Of a stretch of 23,338 nt of DNA, positions 14,163 through 21,387 are shown in pieces. Position numbers and translations under genes: made by a program. Each line of letters starts with the position of its first letter. Position 1 is the first letter of the stretch. Under the pieces are notes generated by a model, which worked only from the letters and a program-made list of their open reading frames with translations, was not told where the DNA came from and did no database searches. Source of the DNA: Methylotenera_A sp046594885 (GTDB taxonomy: Bacteria > Pseudomonadota > Gammaproteobacteria > Burkholderiales > Methylophilaceae); the NCBI GenBank assembly GCA_046594885.1, contig JBKJRD010000041.1, forward strand, positions 1 through 23,338, written 5' to 3'.

Positions 14163-14819
14163 ATGGAATACACATTAAAATTTGTAAAACGCTACCCTTT
14201 TGCCATTTTGCTTGCAGTGCAATTATTCAGTGTTTTGTTTTATGGTTTCATGACCAGCTCCAAAACCAGCGTGTTCATGTTTAATTGCTTGGGCTTGATT
14301 GTGCCAATTTTGGCCGTTTGGGTGGTCTATCGCAGCCCTATCACCAGCTGGGTGGGCTTTGTTTTAGTGACCGCATCACTGAGTACAACGTTAATCGCGT
14401 TGTTATTTGGCTATATACATTTATTCATTTGGGCGCATGCTTTTGAAAGTTTGCTGTATTTTTATGCATCAGTTGGCATGTTACAAGTGATGTATGCCGA
14501 TGATATTGTGACGCGCGATGAACTGTTTGCAGTGGGCGCAACATTTACTCTGCTGGTGTGGGGTTTTGCTTTGGCTTATTCTGTATGCCAGCAAATTTAT
14601 CCGCAAAGTTTGTTGGCGGCAGTCAATTCCAACAGCCCGCGTAGCTGGGCAGAGTTACTCTTTATGAGCTTTTCCATTCAATCTGGTACGGGTGTTGGCG
14701 ATATTATTCCCATCTCAAGCCCTGCGCGCGCGATTGCCTCTTTGCAAATTTTTTCCAGCGTGATGTATTTAACCATTGCAGTTTCGCGCTTGGTAGGGCT
14801 AACAATTACACAAAAATAA
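14163..14819 (+). CDS. Membrane protein with divergent K+-channel-like pore
   Basis: A 218-aa integral protein with about five hydrophobic helices (FAILLAVQLFSVLFYGF; MFNCLGLIVPILAVWVVY; GFVLVTASLSTTLIALLFGY; VGATFTLLVWGFALAYSV; and the final VMYLTIAVSRLVGLTI). Between the last two lies SWAELLFMSFSIQSGTGVGDIIP (about residues 161-183), placed like the pore loop of two-helix K+ channels. The usual TVGYGD filter is here GTGVGD (175-180): the GxGD frame is kept but Tyr is Val and the Thr-Val pair is changed. A channel fold with altered ion selectivity is the best guess; loss of conduction is possible. The gene ends directly at the stop of the facing dehydrogenase gene with no spacer. Confidence 0.65.
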   Translation: MEYTLKFVKRYPFAILLAVQLFSVLFYGFMTSSKTSVFMFNCLGLIVPILAVWVVYRSPITSWVGFVLVTASLSTTLIALLFGYIHLFIWAHAFESLLYFYASVGMLQVMYADDIVTRDELFAVGATFTLLVWGFALAYSVCQQIYPQSLLAAVNSNSPRSWAELLFMSFSIQSGTGVGDIIPISSPARAIASLQIFSSVMYLTIAVSRLVGLTITQK

Positions 14820-16610
14820 TCAACGCAATCTATAAACCAATAGCGCATCACCTTGTTTATAGCCAAATATTGAATTGCCGCCGCTGGCTACCGCAATATA
14901 TTGCACGCCATCAATCGTATAAGTAATGGGTGGCGCATTGACGCCAAACTCAGATTTGGCTTGCCACAATAATTGACCCGTTTGGCTGTTGTAAGCATTA
15001 AAGCTGCCGTTGCCCTCACCCATAAACAGTAAGCCGCCAGCGGTTGCCAAAACGCCGCCAACCAGCGGTTGTGCCGTTTTATTTTGCCACGCAATTTTAC
15101 CTGTGCCTAAATCAATAGCAGATAACAAACCCCAACGTGGATCATCGGTTGGCTCGCTGGCGGCATAGCGAATGGCCGCTATGCCATTGCTGGCTGGCGT
15201 TTCATGCAAAGTATATTTGATGGGCGAGTGAATAGCCGCCACAAATGCACGCTGATTACGCTCATCTATACTCACTGGTGACCAATTAGCCCCGCCCAGA
15301 ATCCCAGGGTAGATAACGGTTCCCGCTTGAGTCGCATTTTTAAATAAATTATGCTGCGGTACAAAAGCCTCTGTTTTTTTCAACAGCTCGCCTGTCGCGC
15401 GATTGTGAATATAAAACCAACCCGTTTTGCTGGCTTGACCAACGGCTGCTATTGTTTTGCCGTTCAGAGCATAGTTAAATAGCACCGGCGGACTGGCTAG
15501 ATCGTATCCCCATAAATCATGCGGCACTTGCTGATAATGCCATTTCAATTGGCCTGTATTGGTGTCTAATGCGACTAAAGAAACGGTATACAAATTATCG
15601 CCAGGCCGCGAAATATCATTCATTTGTGGGCTTGGATTGCCAGTTCCAAAATATAGCGTATCAGTTGCAACGTCCACTGCTGGCGTGCTCCACGCAGAAC
15701 CGCCGCCAAATCGGGCAGAATCTGGATATTTGGTTAAGTCTGATTTTTCTTGTGCGATATCACGATTTAATATTGCGCCATCATCTGTTATTTGGGTAAA
15801 TTTTCCCTCCCAACCCTGCTCTGGAATAGTGTCGAATTGCCATATACGTTTACCATTACTCACGTCATAAGCGGCCAAAAATCCAGGTCTTCCAAAACGC
15901 CCAGTTACACCAATCACTGCGCCCAATGGCGCATCCGCTGTCGGGTTGTCGATATGTAAACCATAACCAACACCTGTAATACCAACAATGACTTTACCTT
16001 TATATACAACTGGCGCCATAGCAATGCCAATGCCCGTGCCGCCCGTCACTTTTCTGGCACTATTGGGGTCATCTTTATTCAGCGAGTCTTGGCCTTCTGT
16101 GATAATCGCAGCATCAACCACATCAATATCCCATTCTTTTGCGCCGGTTTTTGCATTTAATGCAATCAAACGCGCATCAACTGTGCCAATAAACACTTTG
16201 CCATTTGCCACCGCAACGCCTCTATTAGCCGGGCCGCAACACATTTTCCAATCTTCACGTTTATCATGATGATAACGCCACAATTCTTGCCCAGTTTTAG
16301 CGTTAAGTGCAGCCACATGATTGTATGGAAGTGACAAATACATGATGCCGTTTTGCACAATAGGCGTGGTTTGAAAACTACCCACTACGCCACTTTTATA
16401 AGCCCAAGCATGGGCTAAATCGTGTACATTTTTCTGGTTAATGTGCGCACTTTGAGAGAAGCGCTGGCTATTCAAATCAAGACCAAAACTAGGCCAATCT
16501 TGGTTATCTAGTTGTGCTGCTTTGTTTTGCGCCACGTTTTGATTAGACGCACAAGCTTGTACTATTAGTATGAGTAATAAGCCGATGCTTTTTAAAAGAA
16601 TATTGTTCAT
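14820..16610 (-). CDS. PQQ-dependent alcohol/sugar dehydrogenase-like beta-propeller lipoprotein
   Basis: At 596 aa, the protein has a lipoprotein signal (LLLILIVQAC; Cys20 the lipidation site) and an eight-bladed propeller with at least six W-motifs (ALNAKTGQELW, ALNAKTGAKEW, AYDVSNGKRIW, ALDTNTGQLKW, AIDLGTGKIAW, AYNSQTGQLLW). A vicinal disulfide pair Cys124-Cys125 (KMCCGPANRG) and GGGSAWSTP (Trp307) are typical of quinoprotein alcohol dehydrogenases. By alignment with WD-Y-D of lanthanide-type XoxF, the active-site stretch here is HDLWGYD (364-370): the second Asp (370) is present but the catalytic-Asp position is Gly368. Ile194 appears to sit where the metal-ligand Glu is in methanol dehydrogenase. 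No cytochrome domain is attached. Substrate unknown. Confidence 0.85.
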   Translation of the reverse strand: MNNILLKSIGLLLILIVQACASNQNVAQNKAAQLDNQDWPSFGLDLNSQRFSQSAHINQKNVHDLAHAWAYKSGVVGSFQTTPIVQNGIMYLSLPYNHVAALNAKTGQELWRYHHDKREDWKMCCGPANRGVAVANGKVFIGTVDARLIALNAKTGAKEWDIDVVDAAIITEGQDSLNKDDPNSARKVTGGTGIGIAMAPVVYKGKVIVGITGVGYGLHIDNPTADAPLGAVIGVTGRFGRPGFLAAYDVSNGKRIWQFDTIPEQGWEGKFTQITDDGAILNRDIAQEKSDLTKYPDSARFGGGSAWSTPAVDVATDTLYFGTGNPSPQMNDISRPGDNLYTVSLVALDTNTGQLKWHYQQVPHDLWGYDLASPPVLFNYALNGKTIAAVGQASKTGWFYIHNRATGELLKKTEAFVPQHNLFKNATQAGTVIYPGILGGANWSPVSIDERNQRAFVAAIHSPIKYTLHETPASNGIAAIRYAASEPTDDPRWGLLSAIDLGTGKIAWQNKTAQPLVGGVLATAGGLLFMGEGNGSFNAYNSQTGQLLWQAKSEFGVNAPPITYTIDGVQYIAVASGGNSIFGYKQGDALLVYRLR

Positions 16611-16631
16611 CTATTTAATCATTTCCAATTT

Positions 16632-16649
16632 GTATACAGAATAGTATAC
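16632..16649. promoter_or_regulatory. Candidate operator: two GTATAC palindromes
   Basis: GTATAC at 16632-16637 and again at 16644-16649, 12 bases apart, in TTGTATACAGAATAGTATAC. It lies about 22-39 bases upstream of the PQQ-type gene start, where a repressor would block transcription. The TTGTATAC core resembles GntR-type operators, by memory. No regulator gene is in the window. Confidence 0.4.
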
Positions 16650-16882
16650 CAACATAATCTAAGCGCGATATATAAAAAATATAACTAAAAATACAGTTGA
16701 GTCTTGAATCTAAAAAATAAATTTATCGTATAAGCAAGTGTAGTCAAATTATTTTAAAATTTATCTGTTAGGCGTTTATATGCTGGCTAAATTAGCGCCT
16801 ATGTATCGTGGAATTGAAACAACTACTGGCGACACTGTGCGGCTAGTTTTTTCTGTGTCTGAATAGCATTGATTGGCACTTA

Positions 16883-16915
16883 ATGCACACGGCAACTTAA
16901 ATATGCCGTGTGCAT
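16883..16915. other. Perfect 12-bp inverted repeat upstream of the ECF sigma gene
   Basis: ATGCACACGGCA (16883-16894) pairs exactly with TGCCGTGTGCAT (16904-16915) around a 9-base loop. No T-tract follows on either strand, so a terminator is not convincing. It may be a regulator binding site or a transcript hairpin. Confidence 0.55.
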
Positions 16916-16923
16916 GGCAAATT

Positions 16924-16942
16924 TATATCAATGCTTGATATA
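16924..16942. promoter_or_regulatory. Candidate operator: 8-3-8 dyad before the ECF sigma gene
   Basis: TATATCAA (16924-16931), spacer TGC, TTGATATA (16935-16942) form a perfect dyad about 56-74 bases upstream of the first ATG of the sigma gene. The size and symmetry suit a dimeric repressor or activator. No matching regulator gene is visible in the window. Confidence 0.5.
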
Positions 16943-17012
16943 TTTTAACTGTCCACGGCTTTCAGACAATTAAAATTAAGGTAGTATCCAATTTTTAATG
17001 AGCAGGTTAAAT

Positions 17013-17582
17013 ATGATGAACCAGACAAAAACATCCGAAGAATTGTTTCATTTAATTGCACTCAGTGGACAGGGAGACCGCGCTGCTTTCCAATTATTAT
17101 ATGAGGCAACCTCATCGAAATTATTCGGCTTATCTTTGCGCATTTTAAATCGACGTGATTTAGCCGAAGAAGCCTTACAAGATGCCTTTATTAATATTTG
17201 GCATCACGCACAAAATTACCGTCCCGAAAAAGCAGCTGTTATGACCTGGATGACGACTATTGTGCGTAATAAATGTTTCGATTTGCTGCGCACATTACCA
17301 CGTGAATCGCAATTAGTAGAAGATGAAAGCATGGATGATTGGGCATCTGATGATTTGGGACCATTAGAAAAAGCCACTGAGCAAAGTGAATCTAAAGCGC
17401 TACTCGACTGCATGGGCGGTTTGACGCCTTTGCAGCGTCAAGCCATTGCATTGAGTTATTTTCATGGTATGGCGCATGAGCAACTCGCCAGCCATTTAGT
17501 GCAGCCATTAGGCTCAGTTAAAACGTGGATTAGACGTGGATTACAAGCGCTTAAAAATTGTCTGCAAGGAGTATCACAATGA
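17013..17582 (+). CDS. ECF (sigma-70 family) RNA polymerase sigma factor
   Basis: The protein (189 aa from this start) has sigma region 2 (GDRAAFQLLYEATSSKLFGLSLRILNRRDLAEEALQDAFINIWHHA, then MTWMTTIVRNKCFDLLR) and region 4 (LTPLQRQAIALSYFHGMAHEQLASHLVQPLGSVKTWIRRGLQALK), with no region 1 or 3. This is the layout of an ECF sigma factor. An ATG at 16998 could add five residues (MSRLN), but GCAGGT seven bases before 17013 favours the later start. Its stop overlaps the anti-sigma start by four bases (ATGA), so the two are made together and the sigma is held inactive until a signal. Its probable targets are the genes that follow. Confidence 0.93.
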   Translation: MMNQTKTSEELFHLIALSGQGDRAAFQLLYEATSSKLFGLSLRILNRRDLAEEALQDAFINIWHHAQNYRPEKAAVMTWMTTIVRNKCFDLLRTLPRESQLVEDESMDDWASDDLGPLEKATEQSESKALLDCMGGLTPLQRQAIALSYFHGMAHEQLASHLVQPLGSVKTWIRRGLQALKNCLQGVSQ

Positions 17583-18274
17583 GATATGACAATCCATTAT
17601 TAGCCGATATGCTATCTGCCGAATATGTATTGGGCACTTTAAAAGGCGCAGCGCGCAGACGTTTTGAGCAGTTATTACGACAACGTGTGCATTTTGCGCA
17701 AACTTTAAATTGGTGGGAATCGCACCTGCATTTGCTGGCCGACACCGTGCCAGCGGCAAAACCATCACCAAACGTATGGAAAAATATTGAAGCGCAACTA
17801 TATAAACGCAAAACCAGTCAACCAGGCGGTTGGTGGAAAAGCTGGGCATTTGTATCGACAGCACTGGCTGCATCATTGGCTACTTTATTAGTGATTCAAA
17901 CACCACAATCGGTTGTGGATACAACGCCCGCGGCTGTTGCTTTGTTGCAGACAGAAAAATCTGCAGCCGGTTGGTTGCTCAATGAAACGCAAAAATCACC
18001 GACAGATACTGTCATTAAGGTCATTGCATTAGCCACTTTGGAGACTAAACCTAACAATGCGTTTGAGCTTTGGTTATTGCCAGCGGATAAGTCAAAACCG
18101 ATTTCGTTGGGCTTATTGCCTCAACAAGGCAACAGCGTGGTTAAAATTCCTGTTGATATTATTCCGTTAATGGCCACTGGCCTGTTAGCGGTTAGCTTGG
18201 AACCAGTGGGCGGCTCGCCTACTGGCCAGCCAACTGGCGCCGTATTGTACCAAGGAAGAATGACTAAAACTTAA
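17579..18274 (+). CDS. RskA-type anti-sigma factor
   Basis: The 231-aa protein has a cytoplasmic N-terminal sigma-binding part (LLADMLSAEYVLGTLKGAARRRFEQLLRQR, WWESHLHLLADTV, PSPNVWKNIEAQL), a single membrane helix at about 87-107 (WKSWAFVSTALAASLATLLVI) and a periplasmic RskA domain ending VSLEPVGGSPTGQPTGAVLYQGRM. The start overlaps the sigma stop (ATGA) and has CAAGGAG at 17565-17571. The HxxxCxxC zinc motif of ChrR/ZAS anti-sigmas is absent, so the stress would be sensed by release through regulated proteolysis or by another membrane signal rather than a zinc switch. Confidence 0.88.
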   Translation: MRYDNPLLADMLSAEYVLGTLKGAARRRFEQLLRQRVHFAQTLNWWESHLHLLADTVPAAKPSPNVWKNIEAQLYKRKTSQPGGWWKSWAFVSTALAASLATLLVIQTPQSVVDTTPAAVALLQTEKSAAGWLLNETQKSPTDTVIKVIALATLETKPNNAFELWLLPADKSKPISLGLLPQQGNSVVKIPVDIIPLMATGLLAVSLEPVGGSPTGQPTGAVLYQGRMTKT

Positions 18275-18298
18275 GCTTCAGGCTCAAAAGTTAGTCTG

Positions 18299-18313
18299 AA
18301 ATAAGGGTTAAGT
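18299..18313 (+). repeat. Dispersed intergenic motif AAATAAGGGTTAAGT, copy 3
   Basis: The 15-mer lies 24 bases after the anti-sigma stop and 43 bases before the methyltransferase start. It is identical to 11796-11810 and the reverse of 14099-14113. The 82-base spacer makes a second promoter here possible. Confidence 0.6.
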
Positions 18314-18356
18314 AATTTTTATAAACACTTTTTATAGTCCAAGAAAGTAAACAGGC

Positions 18357-19391
18357 ATGGGTTTAGCGATTAAATTAGCAGAATCAGGCAATTTGCCAGA
18401 TTCTATTGTGCGTCAAGGCATTCGGCAGTTAGTCAAGCAGCGTTTGGTGGAAATATCTGCTGATAATTGTGAAATCGGCATGGCCGAATTAACCAATTTT
18501 GTGGCCGATATGAATGCATCTGCCATCGCACCTGTGCCAGAACTCGCTAACGCACAACATTACGAAGTGCCTGCTGCGTTTTTTCATTTTTGTTTGGGTG
18601 TTAATCGCAAATACAGCAGCTGTTTTTGGATGCCAGATACACAAACCTTGGACGAAGCGGAAACATTAGCGTTAAGCCAAACTTGTCATCATGCCGATTT
18701 AAAAGATGGTCAAGCGATTTTAGAGTTAGGTTGTGGCTGGGGTTCATTATCACTTTGGATGGCGGAAAATTATCCTAAATCGAGCATTACAGGCGTATCT
18801 AATTCCAATTCGCAGCGCGAATATATTATGAATACTGCAAGATCACGCGGGTTAAGTAACCTCAATATTATCACTGCAGATATGAATGTTTTTGAAGCCC
18901 CTAGCAAATACGACCGCGTGGTATCGGTAGAAATGTTTGAGCATATGCGCAATTACCAAGTGCTATATGGCAAAGTGGCTAGCTGGTTAAACACAGGCGG
19001 CAAGTTTTTTAAACATATTTTTGTGCATCGCAATACACCTTATGCGTTTGATGTAAAAGCGGATGACGATTGGATGAGTCAATTCTTTTTTAGTGGCGGC
19101 ATTATGCCCAGTGACGATTTACCACTACATTTTCAAGATGATTTAAAGCTGGTTCAACGCTGGCGCTGGGATGGTACGCATTATGAAAAAACTGCCAATG
19201 CTTGGCTAGAAAACATGGATAAAAACACTAAAGCCATTACGCCAATATTGGCCGCCACTTATGGCGATAAAGATGTAGAAATGTGGCGTAATCGCTGGCG
19301 TATGTTTTATATGGCTTGTGCGGAATTATTTGGCTACAACAACGGTCAAGAGTGGTGGGTAACGCACTACTTATTTGAGAAAATTGTTTGA
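18357..19391 (+). CDS. Cyclopropane-fatty-acid-synthase-like SAM methyltransferase
   Basis: This 344-aa class I SAM-dependent methyltransferase has an N-terminal acyl-chain-binding part (AAFFHFCLGVNRKYSSCFWMPDTQTLDEAE). Motif I is LELGCGWGS (122-130), followed by ITGVSNS, VVSVEMFEHM and a C-terminal part (FFFSGGIMPSDD, RWRWDGTHYEKTANAW, EMWRNRWRMFYMACAELF). This matches the CFA synthase/mycolic acid cyclopropane synthase superfamily, which adds a methylene or methyl to an unsaturated acyl chain of membrane phospholipid. It is shorter than E. coli Cfa (382 aa). Related forms near ECF sigma and DUF2878 genes are linked to furan or methylated fatty acids. It is the first gene of the enzyme set, with the desaturase downstream. 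Confidence 0.88.
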   Translation: MGLAIKLAESGNLPDSIVRQGIRQLVKQRLVEISADNCEIGMAELTNFVADMNASAIAPVPELANAQHYEVPAAFFHFCLGVNRKYSSCFWMPDTQTLDEAETLALSQTCHHADLKDGQAILELGCGWGSLSLWMAENYPKSSITGVSNSNSQREYIMNTARSRGLSNLNIITADMNVFEAPSKYDRVVSVEMFEHMRNYQVLYGKVASWLNTGGKFFKHIFVHRNTPYAFDVKADDDWMSQFFFSGGIMPSDDLPLHFQDDLKLVQRWRWDGTHYEKTANAWLENMDKNTKAITPILAATYGDKDVEMWRNRWRMFYMACAELFGYNNGQEWWVTHYLFEKIV

Positions 19392-19409
19392 TAAAGAATA
19401 AATAACCAC

Positions 19410-19928
19410 ATGCAGCCGCGCCTGATTGTTAATTTTGTATTGTTTCAAATAGGCTGGTTTGCCTGTGTATTAGGTGCGGCAAAACAAATGCCGTGGTTAG
19501 GCGTTGCAACAGTCGCTGCCATTATGCTTTGGCATTTGACCCAAGCCAAACAGCCTAAAAAAGAACTGCAATTACTATTCATCACCTTGGTCATTGGCGG
19601 TGTTTTTGACCAACTGATGCTAAATCATCAATTAGTCAGTTACCAAGTACATGGCTGGAATAATTTAATAGTGCCTGTTTGGATATTAGCGTTGTGGGCA
19701 GAATTTGTAACCCTATTAAATGTAAGCTTGAGATGGATGCGTGGTCGCTGGTTGGTTGCTGTGTTGTTTGGTGCAATTGGCGGGCCTTTAGCCTATTTGG
19801 GTGCAGAAAAACTGGGTGCTGTGACACTTAACAATCTGCCGATTAGTTATATTGTATTGAGTGTTGGCTGGGCAGTGATCACACCATTATTGCTTAAATT
19901 ATCGGTAAAATTGGATGGATTTGAATAG
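19410..19928 (+). CDS. DUF2878 inner-membrane protein
   Basis: The 172-aa protein has four or five hydrophobic helices. The start, NFVLFQIGWFACVLGAAKQMPWLGV, and the middle GGVFDQLMLNHQL and VPVWILALWAEFVTLLNVSL fit the DUF2878 family as I recall it. The family is found almost always beside CFA-like methyltransferases and DUF1295 genes but has no known activity. It starts 18 bases after the methyltransferase stop. A partner in lipid modification is a reasonable guess. Confidence 0.82.
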   Translation: MQPRLIVNFVLFQIGWFACVLGAAKQMPWLGVATVAAIMLWHLTQAKQPKKELQLLFITLVIGGVFDQLMLNHQLVSYQVHGWNNLIVPVWILALWAEFVTLLNVSLRWMRGRWLVAVLFGAIGGPLAYLGAEKLGAVTLNNLPISYIVLSVGWAVITPLLLKLSVKLDGFE

Positions 19929-19946
19929 AGACTTTTACAAACAACC

Positions 19947-20720
19947 ATGTTTAATTGGCCAATTTATTTTTATTGTTTAGTCGCCCTGGGCTTATTTGCG
20001 TTATTTGGGTGGATGCTGAGCTTAATACGCGACAATGTCACGCATGTAGATAGCATGTGGAGTTTATTTTTTCTATTAGCAAGCTTTACCAGCGCGCTTT
20101 TTGTATTTGATAGCACGCCGCGTATTATTTTGGTGCTGACTTTAGTCAGCATTTGGGCAGTAAGACTATGTGCGTACCTCACTTGGCGCAATTGGGGGCC
20201 ACATGAAGATCATCGATATATGGAGATTCGCAAAAATAACCAGCCACATTTTTGGCTCAAAAGTGTTTATATCATTTTTGGATTGCAGGCTGTGCTAGCT
20301 TGGATTATTTCGATTTCTTTGTATGCTGCAATTGATGCAAATGCGCCACTTAATGTGCTGGATTATCTAGGATTAACACTTTTTTTATTGGGATTTTATT
20401 GGGAATCAGTCGCCGATTGGCAATTAAGCCAATTTAAAGCTAAGCCACAAAATAAAGGCAAAGTGCTCAATAATGGTTTGTGGCGTTATAGCCGACATCC
20501 TAATTACTTTGGTGAATGCTGCGTTTGGTGGGCGTTTTACTTAATTGCTTTGGCTGGTGGCGCTTGGTGGGCGATTATTTCGCCTGTTTTAATGACAGTA
20601 CTTTTACTAAAAGTAAGTGGCGTTAGTTTGTTGGAAAAAGATATCGCAGAGCGCCGCCCTGCTTATATTGACTATATAAAGAATACCAATAGTTTTATTC
20701 CTGGCTTACCTAAAAATTGA
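19947..20720 (+). CDS. DUF1295 (steroid reductase/isoprenylcysteine methyltransferase-like) protein
   Basis: A 257-aa polytopic membrane protein with VTHVDSMWSLFFLLASFTSALFVF near the start, LTWRNWGPHEDHRYMEIRK in a loop, and the C-terminal RYSRHPNYFGECCVWWAFYLIAL. The RHPNYFGE motif is the cofactor-binding part shared by DUF1295, 3-oxo-5-alpha-steroid 4-dehydrogenase and ICMT families. The reaction is unknown; reduction or methylation of a lipid is plausible. It follows DUF2878 by 18 bases and is cotranscribed with the rest. Confidence 0.87.
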   Translation: MFNWPIYFYCLVALGLFALFGWMLSLIRDNVTHVDSMWSLFFLLASFTSALFVFDSTPRIILVLTLVSIWAVRLCAYLTWRNWGPHEDHRYMEIRKNNQPHFWLKSVYIIFGLQAVLAWIISISLYAAIDANAPLNVLDYLGLTLFLLGFYWESVADWQLSQFKAKPQNKGKVLNNGLWRYSRHPNYFGECCVWWAFYLIALAGGAWWAIISPVLMTVLLLKVSGVSLLEKDIAERRPAYIDYIKNTNSFIPGLPKN

Positions 20721-20734
20721 GATATGAGGCTGTA

Positions 20735-21382
20735 ATGGTTAACCATCAAAAAGTACGAATATGTTCATTAGCTTTACTCGCTACCAGTTTATTTGCAATG
20801 CCTGCAATTGCACAACAATGGACATTTGATGTGTTTTTAGACAAAACTAAAATCGGCACTCATACTTTTAGTTTAGATGAAAATAGACAGTTAACTAGCC
20901 GCGCTAAATTTAACGTTAAAGTACTGTTTATCCAAGCGTATAGCTATGACCACACGGCTAAAGAGCAATGGACAGAAGATTGTCTAGCTGGCTTACAAGC
21001 CAATACGACTGAAAACAAGGTAGTGAATAATGTTAAAGGTGAGAAAAAAGACGCAGGATTTGAAGTTTCTGATGGTAGTGCAACGCAAATTTTACCTGTT
21101 TGTACCATGACTTTTGCTTATTGGAACCCCAAAATTTTAACGCAATCCAAATTACTCAATCCACAAAATGCAGAATATCTCAACACGCAATTTGAAAACT
21201 TAGGGCAAGAAACAATCACCGTAAAAGGCAAAACCATAGCGACCAAACATTACAAACTCAAAGGCGATTTAAAGGGTAAAAACAAGCTTAATATTGAGCT
21301 TTGGTACAACCTTGAAAACGAATGGGTTGCATTAAAATCGATTACGCCTGAAGGCTACACAATTAACTATAAACTTATATAA
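20735..21382 (+). CDS. DUF6134 periplasmic protein
   Basis: The start at 20735 is preferred to a TTG at 20717 because GAGG lies five bases before it and the signal peptide (VNHQKVRICSLALLATSLFAMPAIAQQ) then begins normally. The 215-aa protein continues WTFDVFLDKTKIGTHTF, the family's N-terminal hallmark, and ends with a long beta-rich stretch (ELWYNLENEWVALKSITPEGYTINYKLI). The layout recalls a lipocalin- or LolA-like beta barrel able to hold a lipid, but no function is established. It is 14 bases after DUF1295 and 5 bases before the lipocalin gene. Confidence 0.8.
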   Translation: MVNHQKVRICSLALLATSLFAMPAIAQQWTFDVFLDKTKIGTHTFSLDENRQLTSRAKFNVKVLFIQAYSYDHTAKEQWTEDCLAGLQANTTENKVVNNVKGEKKDAGFEVSDGSATQILPVCTMTFAYWNPKILTQSKLLNPQNAEYLNTQFENLGQETITVKGKTIATKHYKLKGDLKGKNKLNIELWYNLENEWVALKSITPEGYTINYKLI

Positions 21383-21387
21383 TCAAC

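Larger units (their letters stand above)
16611..16997. other. Divergent intergenic region with several dyads
   Basis: This 387-base gap lies between the divergent PQQ-type gene and the ECF sigma gene. It contains a GTATAC pair (16632-16649), a perfect 12-bp inverted repeat (16883-16915) and an 8-3-8 dyad (16924-16942), listed separately. An ORF of 28 codons at 16780-16866 has no clear ribosome binding site and no known similarity. Both promoters are expected here. Confidence 0.5.

Noticed and set aside
16780..16866. A 28-codon ORF (starts MLAKLAPMYRG) in the sigma/dehydrogenase gap
   Set aside because: It is too short, with no clear Shine-Dalgarno and no similarity I recognise. It could be a leader peptide but nothing supports that.
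18848..18858. GGGTTAAGTAA in the methyltransferase gene as another copy of the dispersed motif
   Set aside because: Only the core matches, it lies in coding sequence and the flanks differ, so chance is likely.
20717..20734. TTG start six codons earlier for the DUF6134 gene
   Set aside because: The ATG at 20735 has GAGG at good distance and gives a normal signal peptide; the TTG overlaps the previous stop.
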